The notes: generated by a model from the letters alone, not told the origin. 64,000 nucleotides of DNA from Prauserella cavernicola (GCF_016595675.1 NZ_JAENJH010000003.1:434001-498000), one strand, 5' to 3'; positions 19,170-27,593 are shown, numbered from the stretch's first letter. Made by a program: numbers and translations.

Positions 19170-19991
19170 ATGTGCGGCCGTTACGCCGCCACCAAGGACC
19201 CGGCCACGTTGATGAAGGAGTTCGACGCGGCCGACGGCACCGAGGGGCAGGCGCCGACCGAGAACTACAACGTCGCGCCGACCAAGAACGTCGTCAGCGT
19301 CGTGGAGCGGCATCCGCGCGATGCCGACGGCAACGTCCAGGAGGACGAGCCCGCCGTGCGCAGCCTGCGGGTGATGCGCTGGGGCCTCGTGCCGTTCTGG
19401 GCGAAGGACGCGGGCATCGGCAGCCGCATGATCAACACGCGCGCCGAGACCGCCAGCGAGAAGCCGGCGTTCCGCAAGGCGCTCACGCGCCGCCGCTGCC
19501 TCATCCCCGCCGACGGCTGGTACGAGTGGCGGCCGGTCGAGGGCGCGGCCAAGAAGACGCCCAAGGAGCCGTTCTACATGACCACGCGTGACGGTTCCTC
19601 GCTGGCGTTCGCCGGCATCTGGGAGACGTGGCGCGACCCGAAGGGTGAGCCCGACGCGCCGCCGCTGATCACGTGCTCGGTGATCACGACCGACGCGATC
19701 GGCCAGCTCGCGGGCATCCACGACCGCATGCCGCTCGTCCTGCCCGGTGATCGCTGGCAGGACTGGCTCGACCCGGACCGCACCGACGCGGCGGGGCTGC
19801 TCGAGCCGCCTGGCGTCGACTGGGCCGACTCGCTGGAGCTGCGTCCCGTGTCCACCAGGGTCAACAGCGTGCGCAACAACGGTCCTGAGCTCCTCGCGCG
19901 CGCCGAGGCCGAGGCCGCGAACCTCGACAGCGCCGACGGTGCCGACAGTGCCGATGACGGCGCGCTGTTCGACGTGCCGAATCCGAAATGA
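19170..19991 (+). CDS. SOS response-associated (SRAP/YedK-HMCES) protein
   Basis: Forms a covalent thiazolidine crosslink with abasic sites in single-stranded DNA, shielding them during replication. Seen: the mandatory N-terminal MCGRY (Cys2 becomes residue 1 after Met removal), NYNVAPT, RAETASEKPAF, CLIPADGWYEW and the His of GIHDRMPLVL. 273 residues, slightly longer than YedK owing to an Asp/Ala-rich tail. AGGGGAGG precedes the ATG. Its stop overlaps the next start (ATGA). Confidence 0.93.
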   Translation: MCGRYAATKDPATLMKEFDAADGTEGQAPTENYNVAPTKNVVSVVERHPRDADGNVQEDEPAVRSLRVMRWGLVPFWAKDAGIGSRMINTRAETASEKPAFRKALTRRRCLIPADGWYEWRPVEGAAKKTPKEPFYMTTRDGSSLAFAGIWETWRDPKGEPDAPPLITCSVITTDAIGQLAGIHDRMPLVLPGDRWQDWLDPDRTDAAGLLEPPGVDWADSLELRPVSTRVNSVRNNGPELLARAEAEAANLDSADGADSADDGALFDVPNPK

Positions 19992-20602
19992 CCAGCAAGA
20001 CCATCGAGACCCCGCACGGCCCGGCCCGTGCCGAACTGCACTGCGCCGACGAGGGCTACGCGGGGCTGCTGCTCGGACACGGTGCCGGTGGCGGGATCGA
20101 GGCGCCGGACCTGGTGGCCGTCACGCGCGCGGCCCGCGACTCCGGTGTGCACGTCGCGCTGGTCGAGCAGCCGTACCGCGTCGCGGGCAGGCGTGCTCCC
20201 GCGCCGGCGAAGCAGCTCGACGCGGCGTGGCTCGCCGTGGCCGAGGACCTGGCCGGGACGTGGTTCGACGAGCTTCCGCTCGTGTTCGGCGGTCGCTCGT
20301 CGGGCGCCAGGGTCGCGTGCCGCACCGCCGCGCAGGGCCAGGCCGCCGCCGTGCTGTGCCTCGCGTTCCCGGAGCACCCGCCCGGCAAGCCGGAGAAGAC
20401 CAGGCAGCCCGAGCTCGACGGCGTCGAGGTGCCGACGCTGGTGGTGCAGGGCGAGCGCGACCCGTTCGGCAGGCCGGAGGCGGGTCCGCACCACGAGATC
20501 GTGGTGCTGCCCGGCGATCACAGCCTCAAGGCCGACCTCGAAGGGGTGTCGCGAGCCGCGTCGGAGTGGCTCGGCCGCGTGCTGCGTCCGCTGGTGACGT
20601 GA
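19988..20602 (+). CDS. KANL3/Tex30-like alpha/beta hydrolase
   Basis: 204-residue alpha/beta hydrolase of the small KANL3/Tex30 (dienelactone-hydrolase-like) type. Seen: oxyanion segment LLGHGAGGG, nucleophile elbow GGRSSGAR, acid Asp in QGERDPFG and His in GDHSLKA. It overlaps the SRAP gene by 4 bases, an association common in actinobacteria, which hints at a joint transcript. Substrate unknown. Confidence 0.82.
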   Translation: MTSKTIETPHGPARAELHCADEGYAGLLLGHGAGGGIEAPDLVAVTRAARDSGVHVALVEQPYRVAGRRAPAPAKQLDAAWLAVAEDLAGTWFDELPLVFGGRSSGARVACRTAAQGQAAAVLCLAFPEHPPGKPEKTRQPELDGVEVPTLVVQGERDPFGRPEAGPHHEIVVLPGDHSLKADLEGVSRAASEWLGRVLRPLVT

Positions 20603-20605
20603 GCC

Positions 20606-21082
20606 TCAGGCCGCGATCGGGGCCACCGTCGCGCCGGTGAGTGTCACCAGGTCGGCGGGCGCCAGTTCGATCTCCAGCCCGCGTCGGCCTCCCGAGCAGA
20701 GCACGGTGGCGAACCGCTGCGCCGAGTCGTCGACCACCAGTGGCAGCCGGGTGCGCTGGCCCAGAGGCGAGATTCCGCCGAGTACGTAGCCGGTGGCGCG
20801 CTGCGCGGCTCCCGCGTCGGCCAGTTTCGCCCGCTTGCCGCCGACGGCGGCGGCGAGTGCCTTCAGATCCAGCTGACCGGTCACGGGCACGACGCCGACG
20901 GTGAGCTTGCCGTCCACCTCGGCGACGAGCGTCTTGAACACCTGCGCCGGGTCGACCCCGAGCGCCTCGGCCGCCTCCGTGCCGAACGAATCGTGCCTCG
21001 GATCATGGGTGTAGCTGTGCACCGTGTGCGTGATCTTCCGCTTCGCGAGCAACAGTGTCGCCGGAGTTCCTTTACCCGCCAC
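20606..21082 (-). CDS. ybaK: YbaK-type Cys-tRNA(Pro) deacylase
   Basis: Trans-editing deacylase that hydrolyses Cys-tRNA(Pro) mischarged by ProRS. 158 residues with family features [30 protein letters not shown], the catalytic Lys of VFKTLVAEV and [16 protein letters not shown] 21082 is taken as start because it matches the family N-terminus MAGKGTPA; a longer frame to 21124 runs into the sigR promoter region. Divergent from sigR. Confidence 0.9.
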   Translation of the reverse strand: MAGKGTPATLLLAKRKITHTVHSYTHDPRHDSFGTEAAEALGVDPAQVFKTLVAEVDGKLTVGVVPVTGQLDLKALAAAVGGKRAKLADAGAAQRATGYVLGGISPLGQRTRLPLVVDDSAQRFATVLCSGGRRGLEIELAPADLVTLTGATVAPIAA

Positions 21083-21103
21083 GACCAGGCATCTTATCGG
21101 TCC

Positions 21104-21129
21104 GGAATTCGCCGGTGACCGCACGCGTT
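21104..21129 (+). promoter_or_regulatory. Putative sigma-R autoregulatory promoter of sigR
   Basis: GGAAT at 21104-21108, 18 bases, then GTT at 21127-21129 preceded by C. This fits the thiol-stress sigma-R/SigH consensus (GGAAT/C, about 18-19 bases, GTT). Transcription would start near 21136, almost on an in-frame GTG at 21139. Confidence 0.7.
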
Positions 21130-21258
21130 ACACAAGTCGTGCCGACCACTCTGACCAGAACAGCCAGCCGTTCCCGCGTACCCTTGGAACCGACACACCA
21201 TTCGTCGGCTGCGGGCACCACACGCCGGCGCGAGCGCGCCGATCTGGAAGGGAAAGGT

Positions 21259-21906
21259 TTGCCGAGCACTCAGAACCCCGCGGAGCCCACGGCCACCCAG
21301 GCCGGGACCGAGAACGAGCCGGAGCAGGAGCGGGCGGAGCGGTTCGAACGCGACGCCATGCCGCTGCTCGACCAGCTCTACTCGGCCGCGTTGCGAATGA
21401 CGCGCAACCCCGCGGACGCCGAGGACCTCGTGCAGGAGACCTACCTCAAGGCCTATGCAGCGTTCTCTTCGTTCAAGAAGGGCACGAACCTCAAGGCCTG
21501 GATGTACCGGATCCTCACCAACACCTACATCAACGGCTACCGCAAACGGCAGCGGCAGCCGTTGCAGCAGCCGACCGAGGAGATCACGGACTGGCAGCTC
21601 GCCCAGGCGGAGAGTCACACGTCGAGCGGGCTCCGTTCCGCCGAGGTCGAGGCGATGGACAACCTGCCGGACACCGACGTGAAGGCCGCGTTGCAGCAGC
21701 TGCCGGAGGAGTTCCGGCTCGCCGTGTACCTCGCCGACGTCGAGGGCTTCGCGTACAAGGAAATCGCAGAGATCATGGACACCCCCATCGGTACGGTGAT
21801 GTCGCGTCTGCACCGCGGGCGCAGCCAGCTTCGAGGCCTGCTCGCCGACGTCGCCAGGGATCGTGGGTTCATGCGTTCCGCCCAGCAGGAGGTGGCAGGA
21901 CGATGA
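21259..21906 (+). CDS. sigR: ECF sigma factor SigR (SigH of mycobacteria)
   Basis: Sigma factor for thiol-oxidative and heat stress. Region 2 contains [20 protein letters not shown] and [14 protein letters not shown]; region 4 contains [19 protein letters not shown] and [18 protein letters not shown] 21259 is preceded by GGAAGGGAAAGG and gives 215 residues. The frame stays open upstream through GTG 21139, which would give a 255-residue form resembling the unstable sigma-R' isoform known from Streptomyces coelicolor. It overlaps rsrA by 4 bases. Autoregulation is suggested by the promoter at 21104-21129. Confidence 0.94.
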   Translation: MPSTQNPAEPTATQAGTENEPEQERAERFERDAMPLLDQLYSAALRMTRNPADAEDLVQETYLKAYAAFSSFKKGTNLKAWMYRILTNTYINGYRKRQRQPLQQPTEEITDWQLAQAESHTSSGLRSAEVEAMDNLPDTDVKAALQQLPEEFRLAVYLADVEGFAYKEIAEIMDTPIGTVMSRLHRGRSQLRGLLADVARDRGFMRSAQQEVAGR

Positions 21907-22235
21907 GCGCTCTCGATGGTTCCGGAAAGCCGGACAACGTCCATTGCGAGCAGGCTCTCGCCGAGATCTTTCTCCTGCTCGACAAGGAGTGCAGCCCCGA
22001 GCGGGACGAGGAGCTGCGCAAGCACATCGACGACTGCCCTCCGTGCCTCGAGGAGTACGGCATCGACGAGCAGCTCAAGCAGCTGCTGGCGCGCAAGTGC
22101 GGTGGTGACCACGCTCCGGCGGAGCTGAAGAGCCGCCTGCGCGCCTCGATCCGCAAGACGGTGGAGGATCGCGGCGGAATCCAGTTCTCCGAGACCGAGG
22201 TCACCGTCCAGGAGGTCAGGGAACTCAGGGACTGA
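21903..22235 (+). CDS. rsrA: Zinc-binding redox anti-sigma factor RsrA
   Basis: Cytosolic anti-sigma factor that holds SigR in reducing conditions and releases it when its thiols oxidise with loss of zinc. 110 residues. The ZAS motif is present as His41, Cys45, Cys48 (HIDDCPPC), with Cys15 (NVHCEQA) as a further ligand. Cys30 is extra. ATG overlaps the sigR stop (ATGA), giving coupled synthesis of sigma and anti-sigma. Confidence 0.95.
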   Translation: MSALDGSGKPDNVHCEQALAEIFLLLDKECSPERDEELRKHIDDCPPCLEEYGIDEQLKQLLARKCGGDHAPAELKSRLRASIRKTVEDRGGIQFSETEVTVQEVRELRD

Positions 22236-22253
22236 CAGCACCGGCACACGCGA

Positions 22254-22290
22254 AGCGGCCCCGGCACCTTGTTCAGGTGCCGGGGCCGCT
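22254..22290. terminator. Bidirectional terminator between rsrA and bL37 gene
   Basis: 16-base arms, AGCGGCCCCGGCACCT (22254-22269) and its exact complement (22275-22290), around a TGTTC loop, followed on the + strand by CGCGGTTTT. It separates convergent rsrA and the bL37 gene. Confidence 0.85.
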
Positions 22291-22306
22291 CGCGGTTTTC
22301 GCCTGC

Positions 22307-22381
22307 TCAGGCGTTGGGCTTCTTGCCGTGGTTCGCGCCGTTCTTCTTCCGGTCGCGACGCTTACGGGCACGCTTCGACAT
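22307..22381 (-). CDS. Small ribosomal protein bL37
   Basis: 24-codon gene. The peptide begins MSKRARKRRDRK and ends ANHGKKPNA, almost entirely basic, matching the actinobacterial 50S protein bL37 first seen in mycobacterial ribosome structures. GGAGG lies 7 bases upstream of the ATG, and a strong terminator follows the stop, so this short gene is complete. It is below usual gene-calling cut-offs. In a ribosome it would bind large-subunit rRNA. Confidence 0.82.
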   Translation of the reverse strand: MSKRARKRRDRKKNGANHGKKPNA

Positions 22382-22540
22382 GTTCACTCCTCCATGACTG
22401 GCTCCATCCAGTGTGTCATGTGGAGTGATGCTGTCCTCCAGAGGTGTGCCTGCGGTGGCGCGCTCTGGTTGTATGGCGCTGAACGGTGTGCGCGCCTGCT
22501 CACCGTGACCCGGGATTGACGTTCGGTGGTCGAATAAGCC

Positions 22541-24055
22541 ATGTCCACTCTGGCAGAGTTGCTCGCCGAGAACACCGGACTGCCTGGTGAGGCGGTCGAC
22601 CACCTGCAGCTGGTCGTCGCCGAATGGCAGTTGCTGGCTGATCTCTCCTTCGCCGACTTCCTCATGTGGGTGCCCGTCGAGGAGGGCGACGGCGACTTCG
22701 TCTGTGTCGCCCAGGTGCGGCCGACGACCGGGCCCACCGCGCACCCCGAGGACGTCGTCGGCACTCGGTTCACCACGGAGGAGCATCCGCAGCTCATGCG
22801 CGCCATGCGCGAGGTGCGGCTCTGCCGCGAGGAGGACCCGCACTGGTACCGCGACCTGCCGATGCGCAGGGAGGCCGTGCCGGTGCGGTTCGGCGAGCGG
22901 GTGATCGCGGTGCTGAGCAGGGAGACCAACCTCGCGTCGCCGCGGGTGCCGAGCCCGCTCGAGATCGCTTACCTCGGCAGCGCGGCGGATCTGTGCCAGA
23001 TGATGGCCGACGGCACGTTCCCCAGCCCCGACGGCGGCACGGACGTGCACACGAGCCCGCGGGTGGGCGACGGACTGGTGCGGCTCGACCAGAGCGGCAC
23101 CGTGGTGTTCGCGAGCCCCAACGGGCAGTCGGCATACCACCGCATGGGCCACGAGTCCGATCTGATCGGCACGCGGCTGGCACCGTTGACTCGCTCGCTG
23201 ATCCGCGACCCCTTCGACGCCACCGAGGTCTCGCACCGGATCCTCGACGCGCTCGACGGCAAGCCGGGCACCCGCACCGAGGTGGAGTCGCGGCGGGGAG
23301 CCGTGGTGCTGTTCCGCGCGCTGCCCCTGCGACCGGCGGGCCGTCCCTCCGGCGCGCTGGTGCTGGCGCGTGACGTCACCGAGGTGAAGCGGCGTGACCG
23401 TGCGCTGCTGTCGAAGGACGCGACGATCCGCGAGATCCACCACCGCGTCAAGAACAACCTGCAGACCGTCGCCGCGCTGCTGCGGCTCCAGTCGCGCCGT
23501 ACGCAGAGCTCGGAGGCGAAGCAGGCGCTGGGCGAGTCGGTGCGGCGGGTGTCGTCCATCGCGATGGTGCACGAAGCGCTGTCGATGTCGGTCGACGAGC
23601 GCGTGGACCTCGACAAGCTGCTCGACAACGTCCTGCCGATGGTCGGCGAGGTGGCGACGGCCGAATCGCACGTGAAGCTCACACGGTCGGGTTCGTTCGG
23701 AGTCGTCGTCGCCGAGATCGCCACGCCGCTGGTGATGGTGATGGCCGAGTTGGTGCAGAACGCCGTCGAACACGCCTTCACGCCCGGCAAGTCGGGCGAG
23801 GTCGTGATCGACGTGTCGCGCTCGGCTCGCTGGCTCGACATCGTGGTGCGCGACAGCGGCAAGGGCCTGCCCGCCGGTTTCTCCCTCGAAAGGGCCGACG
23901 GACTCGGGCTGCAGATCGCGCGCACCCTCGTGGAGTCGGAACTGCGCGGTTCGCTGTCATTGCGCGGGCTGCGCGAGGACGGTTCCGCGGCGCAGGGCGG
24001 ACGTCGAACCGGAACGGAAGCGGCATTGCGCATTCCGCTGAGCCGACGCGTCTAG
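22541..24055 (+). CDS. pdtaS: PdtaS-type sensor histidine kinase
   Basis: Cytosolic sensor kinase of the PdtaS/PdtaR system, whose response regulator is an ANTAR RNA-binding antiterminator (not in this window). 504 residues: an N-terminal GAF-like domain (about 1-160), a PAS domain (about 170-285), and a HisKA_2 domain with H-box REIHHRVKNNLQTVAALLR (His300/His301), then a HATPase region with LVQNAVEHAF and DSGKGLPAGF. No transmembrane helix. Position next to whiB1 matches Rv3220c-Rv3219. A hairpin terminator follows. Confidence 0.93.
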   Translation: MSTLAELLAENTGLPGEAVDHLQLVVAEWQLLADLSFADFLMWVPVEEGDGDFVCVAQVRPTTGPTAHPEDVVGTRFTTEEHPQLMRAMREVRLCREEDPHWYRDLPMRREAVPVRFGERVIAVLSRETNLASPRVPSPLEIAYLGSAADLCQMMADGTFPSPDGGTDVHTSPRVGDGLVRLDQSGTVVFASPNGQSAYHRMGHESDLIGTRLAPLTRSLIRDPFDATEVSHRILDALDGKPGTRTEVESRRGAVVLFRALPLRPAGRPSGALVLARDVTEVKRRDRALLSKDATIREIHHRVKNNLQTVAALLRLQSRRTQSSEAKQALGESVRRVSSIAMVHEALSMSVDERVDLDKLLDNVLPMVGEVATAESHVKLTRSGSFGVVVAEIATPLVMVMAELVQNAVEHAFTPGKSGEVVIDVSRSARWLDIVVRDSGKGLPAGFSLERADGLGLQIARTLVESELRGSLSLRGLREDGSAAQGGRRTGTEAALRIPLSRRV

Positions 24056-24074
24056 CGCTTTCCAGCACAAACGG

Positions 24075-24115
24075 CACGAAGGCCGCTCTCCTCACCTGGG
24101 AGAGCGGCCTTCGTG
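24075..24115 (+). terminator. pdtaS terminator
   Basis: 17-base arms (24075-24091 and 24099-24115), with core GAAGGCCGCTCTCC and its complement, enclose a short loop. It lies 20 bases after the pdtaS stop. Confidence 0.85.
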
Positions 24116-24136
24116 GTGATTGCGGTGCTCACAAGC

Positions 24137-24173
24137 TTGAGGGCCGGCACCCGAGACGGATGCCGGCCCTCAA
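24137..24173. terminator. Second hairpin between pdtaS and whiB1
   Basis: Arms TTGAGGGCCGGCA and TGCCGGCCCTCAA with an 11-base loop. A further weaker pair TTTTGCCGC (24177-24185) and GCGGCAAAA (24211-24219) follows. These probably terminate whiB1 transcription on the minus strand. Confidence 0.7.
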
Positions 24174-24239
24174 ACCTTTTGCCGCAATTCGAATTGCGTT
24201 ACCGCATTCCGCGGCAAAAGGTATTCGCTTGGATTGTGA

Positions 24240-24494
24240 TCAGAAGTTGCTGCGCGTGCCGATCTGGGCACGGCGACGCTTGAGCGCGCGCCGCTCGTCC
24301 TCGCTCATGCCGCCCCACACGCCGGCGTCCTGACCGCTGGCCAAAGCCCAGGCCAAGCAGTCGGAGGCAACGGTGCAGCGGTGGCACACGGACTTCGCCG
24401 CGGTAATCTGCGACAGAGCAGGACCACTGGTCCCCACAGGGAAGAAGAGTTCCGGGTCCTCGTCTCGGCAGGCCGCGCGGTGGCGCCAGTCCAT
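24240..24494 (-). CDS. whiB1: WhiB1-type iron-sulfur transcription factor
   Basis: 84-residue Wbl protein that binds a nitric-oxide-sensitive [4Fe-4S] cluster and acts with sigma factor region 4. The four ligand Cys are 9, 37, 40 and 46 (AACRDED, VCHRCTVASDC), followed by the GVWGG turn (58-62) and a basic tail KRRRAQIG. Starts MDWRHRAAC as WhiB1 does. AAGGAGCT precedes the ATG. A CRP-type palindrome lies 70 bases upstream, matching the CRP control known for M. tuberculosis whiB1. Confidence 0.94.
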   Translation of the reverse strand: MDWRHRAACRDEDPELFFPVGTSGPALSQITAAKSVCHRCTVASDCLAWALASGQDAGVWGGMSEDERRALKRRRAQIGTRSNF

Positions 24495-24563
24495 TTCCTT
24501 GAGCTCCTTTTAAGGCACGGGTTGTCCCGCGCCATCGTCATGGCGGTCGTTTCTTGGGGTGCT

Positions 24564-24579
24564 TGTGAATGCTTTCACG
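24564..24579 (-). promoter_or_regulatory. CRP-type binding site upstream of whiB1
   Basis: TGTGA-N6-TCACG, one mismatch from the CRP consensus TGTGA-N6-TCACA, 70 bases before the whiB1 start. M. tuberculosis whiB1 is directly controlled by CRP (Rv3676) through similar sites, which supports this reading. The remaining gap between whiB1 and the next gene (24495-24781) shows nothing else recognisable. Confidence 0.7.
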
Positions 24580-24781
24580 AGTCACCGAGTTCGACAAGTG
24601 TTTTCTTGAGATCGGTGAGTCAGCTCACCCGCCCGAGCGACTGGCCTGACCTGCGAATATACGCCTGTCAGGTCCGCTCGTCTCGCGACGTCTTGCGGTG
24701 AACGGAGCTTCTCCGTCGATGAGCGGCAGGATGGAGTTTGTTGGAGGTGATCAGTCGATGTTGCTGACCGACCGCAACCGC

Positions 24782-25708
24782 TCATAACGCAACCGTGAGT
24801 GCCCTCGGCACGCTGATGAACTCCACCCGGGCTCGCTGCCCGACCAGGTCACCGTCGACCTGCAAGTTTACCGGCACTTCCGAGGTGACGCTGACTATCG
24901 GCAGATCGTCATGGCGCAGTAACTGCTTGCCACGATGCTTGCTGCGCGAGCGCAGCGACTGCCGGACGTGCCGCAGCACCGTGCCGAGTCCCATGCCGCG
25001 CAACGCGAACAGGCCCAGCCCGGTCTCGAACGAGCACTCGGTGTTGAGGTGGACCGGTCGCTCGCCGAGGTAGCTCCACGGGTCCGTGTTGGACACGAAC
25101 GCCGTGTGGACGTCGACCGACTCCTCGCCGGGCAGGCGAACGGTCAGCTCGGGCCTGCCGTGCGGCGGCCGCAGGTAGCAGCGCACCGCGGTTCTCATGT
25201 ACAGCGCGGGACTGGTCCGCTTACCGCGTCGTTTCTCGACCTCTCCGACGACGTCGGCGTCCCAGCCCATTCCGGCGTTGAAGGTGAACCAGCGATCTCC
25301 GGCCAGCCCCAGCCCGACCTGCCTGCTGCGGTTCTCCTCGATGGCGTGCAGGAGCCGGTAGGTCGCCTCGACGGGATCGCTCGGCAGCCCGAGCGCGCGG
25401 GCGAACACGTTGGCCGAACCGCCGGGAACGACGCCGAGCATCGGCACGGGACCGAACTTCCCCGGCTTGCCGCCGGTGTCGGCCAGCAGGCCGTTGACGA
25501 CCTCGTTGACCGTGCCGTCGCCGCCGTGCGCCACGACCAGATCGACCTGGTCCCGAGCGGCCGCGTGCGCGACCGCCATGGCGTGACCGCGGTAGTCGGT
25601 CTCGACGACGTCCAGCTTCACCTGGCTGGCGAGCGCGTGCGCGAGCACGTCGCGACCACCGGGAGTGGTAGCGGTGGCTTGCGGATTGACGACGAGGACT
25701 GCACGCAC
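24782..25708 (-). CDS. Diacylglycerol kinase-family lipid kinase
   Basis: 308-residue DAGK_cat protein that would phosphorylate a lipid such as diacylglycerol or a sphingoid-like alcohol. Seen: VVNPQATATTPGG at the N-terminus, nucleotide loop HGGDGTVNEVVNGL (61-74), GVVPGGSANVFAR, and a C-terminal beta domain with VPVNLQVDGDLVG. GTG start at 25708. Next to whiB1, as Rv3218 is in M. tuberculosis. Confidence 0.88.
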   Translation of the reverse strand: MRAVLVVNPQATATTPGGRDVLAHALASQVKLDVVETDYRGHAMAVAHAAARDQVDLVVAHGGDGTVNEVVNGLLADTGGKPGKFGPVPMLGVVPGGSANVFARALGLPSDPVEATYRLLHAIEENRSRQVGLGLAGDRWFTFNAGMGWDADVVGEVEKRRGKRTSPALYMRTAVRCYLRPPHGRPELTVRLPGEESVDVHTAFVSNTDPWSYLGERPVHLNTECSFETGLGLFALRGMGLGTVLRHVRQSLRSRSKHRGKQLLRHDDLPIVSVTSEVPVNLQVDGDLVGQRARVEFISVPRALTVAL

Positions 25709-26007
25709 TACCGCAGAGTAAGTGAGTTCGGGGCCGCCTCGGCGGCCTGGACCGAACTAATCCTGCGAAACTCGTCACTGCGTTGTGAGGCTCGTGAACC
25801 CGCTGCTCCCGTGTTCCCTGCCGGTCGCTGCCCTCCGTTCGTCAGCCCCGAACGACGACTTCCACCGTGACGAGTGCACCCCGGCCGACCGCCGGCTCAT
25901 CGACGACCACTCGATCCTCGCCCGAGTGCCGGGCGGCAGAAAACGGCCGTCCGGGTGGCATACCATCGAAAGTGTTCACGCACGGTCATCTGACGGGAAG
26001 GCGGCCC

Positions 26008-26487
26008 GTGTCGCTCGCCGACAAGTTCTCCCCGGCGCCTCGCGAGGTGCGTTTCGCCGGTGCGCTCACCGCACTGCCGGGTCTCGCACTGCTCGCGATC
26101 GGCGCCGTGATCGCCGTGGGCCACCTGAATGCGGAGCCGGTCCGGGGCAACAATCTCTACGCCGAGGTCGGCTACTACCTCGTGCTCGGACTCGGTGTGC
26201 TCGCGTGCGCGGCGGGCCTGCTGCTCGGCAAGACGTGGGCCCGTTCGCCCGCCGTGGTCGTCAGCCTCGTGCTCGTGGGTGTCGGCTGGTACGCGACCGG
26301 TCCGTCGGGCCAGCCCGGCTGGGGTGTGCCGATCATGATCGCGGGTGCGGCCGTGGTGGTGCTGCTGTTCCGCAGGCCTTCCCGCGCGTGGGTGCTGGGG
26401 CTGCGCGAGGACGAGACCGAGGAGGACGCCGCGCGCCGCGGTGGCCTCGAGGGCCGCGCCGCGGAGCGCGAGAAGCACCAGGACTAG
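26008..26487 (+). CDS. Small integral membrane protein (Rv3217c-like position)
   Basis: 159 residues with four predicted membrane helices (about 18-37, 53-72, 78-96, 107-123) and a charged, Glu/Arg-rich cytoplasmic tail. GTG 26008 follows GGGAAGGCGG; the frame is open upstream to 25867 but that part is unlike a protein. No family motif recognised. Position matches the conserved integral membrane gene Rv3217c in the mycobacterial order. The 299-base gap before it (25709-26007) shows no other feature. Confidence 0.78.
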   Translation: MSLADKFSPAPREVRFAGALTALPGLALLAIGAVIAVGHLNAEPVRGNNLYAEVGYYLVLGLGVLACAAGLLLGKTWARSPAVVVSLVLVGVGWYATGPSGQPGWGVPIMIAGAAVVVLLFRRPSRAWVLGLREDETEEDAARRGGLEGRAAEREKHQD

Positions 26488-26496
26488 CAGCCGGCG

Positions 26497-26973
26497 CTAG
26501 TACTCGGCGAGTGCGCGCAGTCGTTCGTCGGTGAGCCGGTACATCGTCCACTCGTCCATCGGCTCGGCGCCCATGGCCTTGTAGAACTGGACAGCCGGGT
26601 TCCAGTCGAGCACCGACCACTCCAGGCGCGCGTAGCCGCGGCGCAGGCACTCCTTCGCCAACGCGGCCAGCAGTGCCTTGCCGAGGCCGGAGCCGCGCAG
26701 TTCCGGGCGGACGTAGAGGTCCTCGAGGTAGATCCCGTTCACGCCGCGCCACGTGGAGAAACTGAGGAACCACAGCGCGAAGCCCACCACCTCGCCGTCG
26801 CTCTCGGCGACGTGTGCGAACACGGCGGGCGAGGCCCCGAACAGGGCCGTCCTGAGCTGCTCGGCGGTCAGCGTGCACTCCTGCGGAGCCCGCTCGAACT
26901 CCGCGAGGTCGTGCACGAGCTGCACGACGGTGTCGACGTCGGACTCTCGGACGCGGCGGATCACGTTGCCCAA
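26497..26973 (-). CDS. GNAT family N-acetyltransferase (diamine acetyltransferase-like)
   Basis: 158-residue GNAT enzyme. The acetyl-CoA pyrophosphate loop is RGSGLGKALL, preceded by the catalytic strand YLEDLYVRPELRG. The C-terminal WSVLDWNPAVQFYKAMGA and DEWTMYRL match the spermidine/diamine (SSAT-like) subgroup, so polyamines are plausible substrates. TTG start at 26973 with GAGGAG upstream. Corresponds to Rv3216 by position. Confidence 0.85.
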   Translation of the reverse strand: MGNVIRRVRESDVDTVVQLVHDLAEFERAPQECTLTAEQLRTALFGASPAVFAHVAESDGEVVGFALWFLSFSTWRGVNGIYLEDLYVRPELRGSGLGKALLAALAKECLRRGYARLEWSVLDWNPAVQFYKAMGAEPMDEWTMYRLTDERLRALAEY

Positions 26974-27002
26974 GGGACTCTCCTCGGTGTCTGAGGCGCT
27001 GG

Positions 27003-27593
27003 TCAGGACGGCGGGACGTTGAGGTGCTGGATCTGTGGCTCACCGCGCTCGTCACCGAGCACCGTGATGCTGGCCGGGTCGAACCGGAAGCTCACGCCCG
27101 CGTCCGCGCCGAGGCCGAGCCAGCGGGCGATGACGACGCGGCTGAAGTGCCCGTGGCCCACGAGCACCACGTCGCGCTCGACCAGCGCCGCCCTGACGCG
27201 CTCGAGCAGCTTGTCGGCCCGCGAGGTGACCTGGCCCGCGCTCTCGCCACCGGGCATCGGGTGCGACCACACGGTCCAGTCCGGCACTTTCTCGCGGATC
27301 TGCGTCGTGGTCATGCCTTCGTAGTCGCCGTAGTCCCATTCCGCGAGGTTCTCGGTGGTCTCGTCGACGGGCAGCCCGGCGAGCTCGGCGGTGCGGACGG
27401 CGCGCTGGCGCGGACTGCTCAGTACCAGCGCGGGGGAGCCTCCCCTGTGCATGAGCGCGTAGGTGCGGCCTGCGGCGTGTGCCTGTCGCTCTCCGACGGC
27501 CGTCAGCGGGAGGTCGGTGCGGCCCGTGTGTCTGCCCATGGCGGACCACTCGGTCTGGCCGTGCCTCAGGAGGAGGAGCGCGTGCTGGTCCAC
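27003..27593 (-). CDS. Histidine phosphatase family protein (Rv3214/Gpm2-like)
   Basis: 196-residue branch-2 histidine phosphatase. The catalytic RHGQTEWS lies at the N-terminus (His about residue 11), with LSSPRQRAVRTAEL, the Glu region LAEWDYGDYEGMTT and second His in VGHGHFSRVV. Strong resemblance to Rv3214, a broad acid phosphatase. GTG 27593 gives a start like Rv3214; GTG 27614 would add seven residues. Confidence 0.9.
   Translation of the reverse strand: MDQHALLLLRHGQTEWSAMGRHTGRTDLPLTAVGERQAHAAGRTYALMHRGGSPALVLSSPRQRAVRTAELAGLPVDETTENLAEWDYGDYEGMTTTQIREKVPDWTVWSHPMPGGESAGQVTSRADKLLERVRAALVERDVVLVGHGHFSRVVIARWLGLGADAGVSFRFDPASITVLGDERGEPQIQHLNVPPS

Noticed and set aside
25785-26534. 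249-codon frame overlapping the small membrane protein gene
   Set aside because: Arg-rich composition without domain; frame of the membrane protein has helices, ribosome site and expected size.
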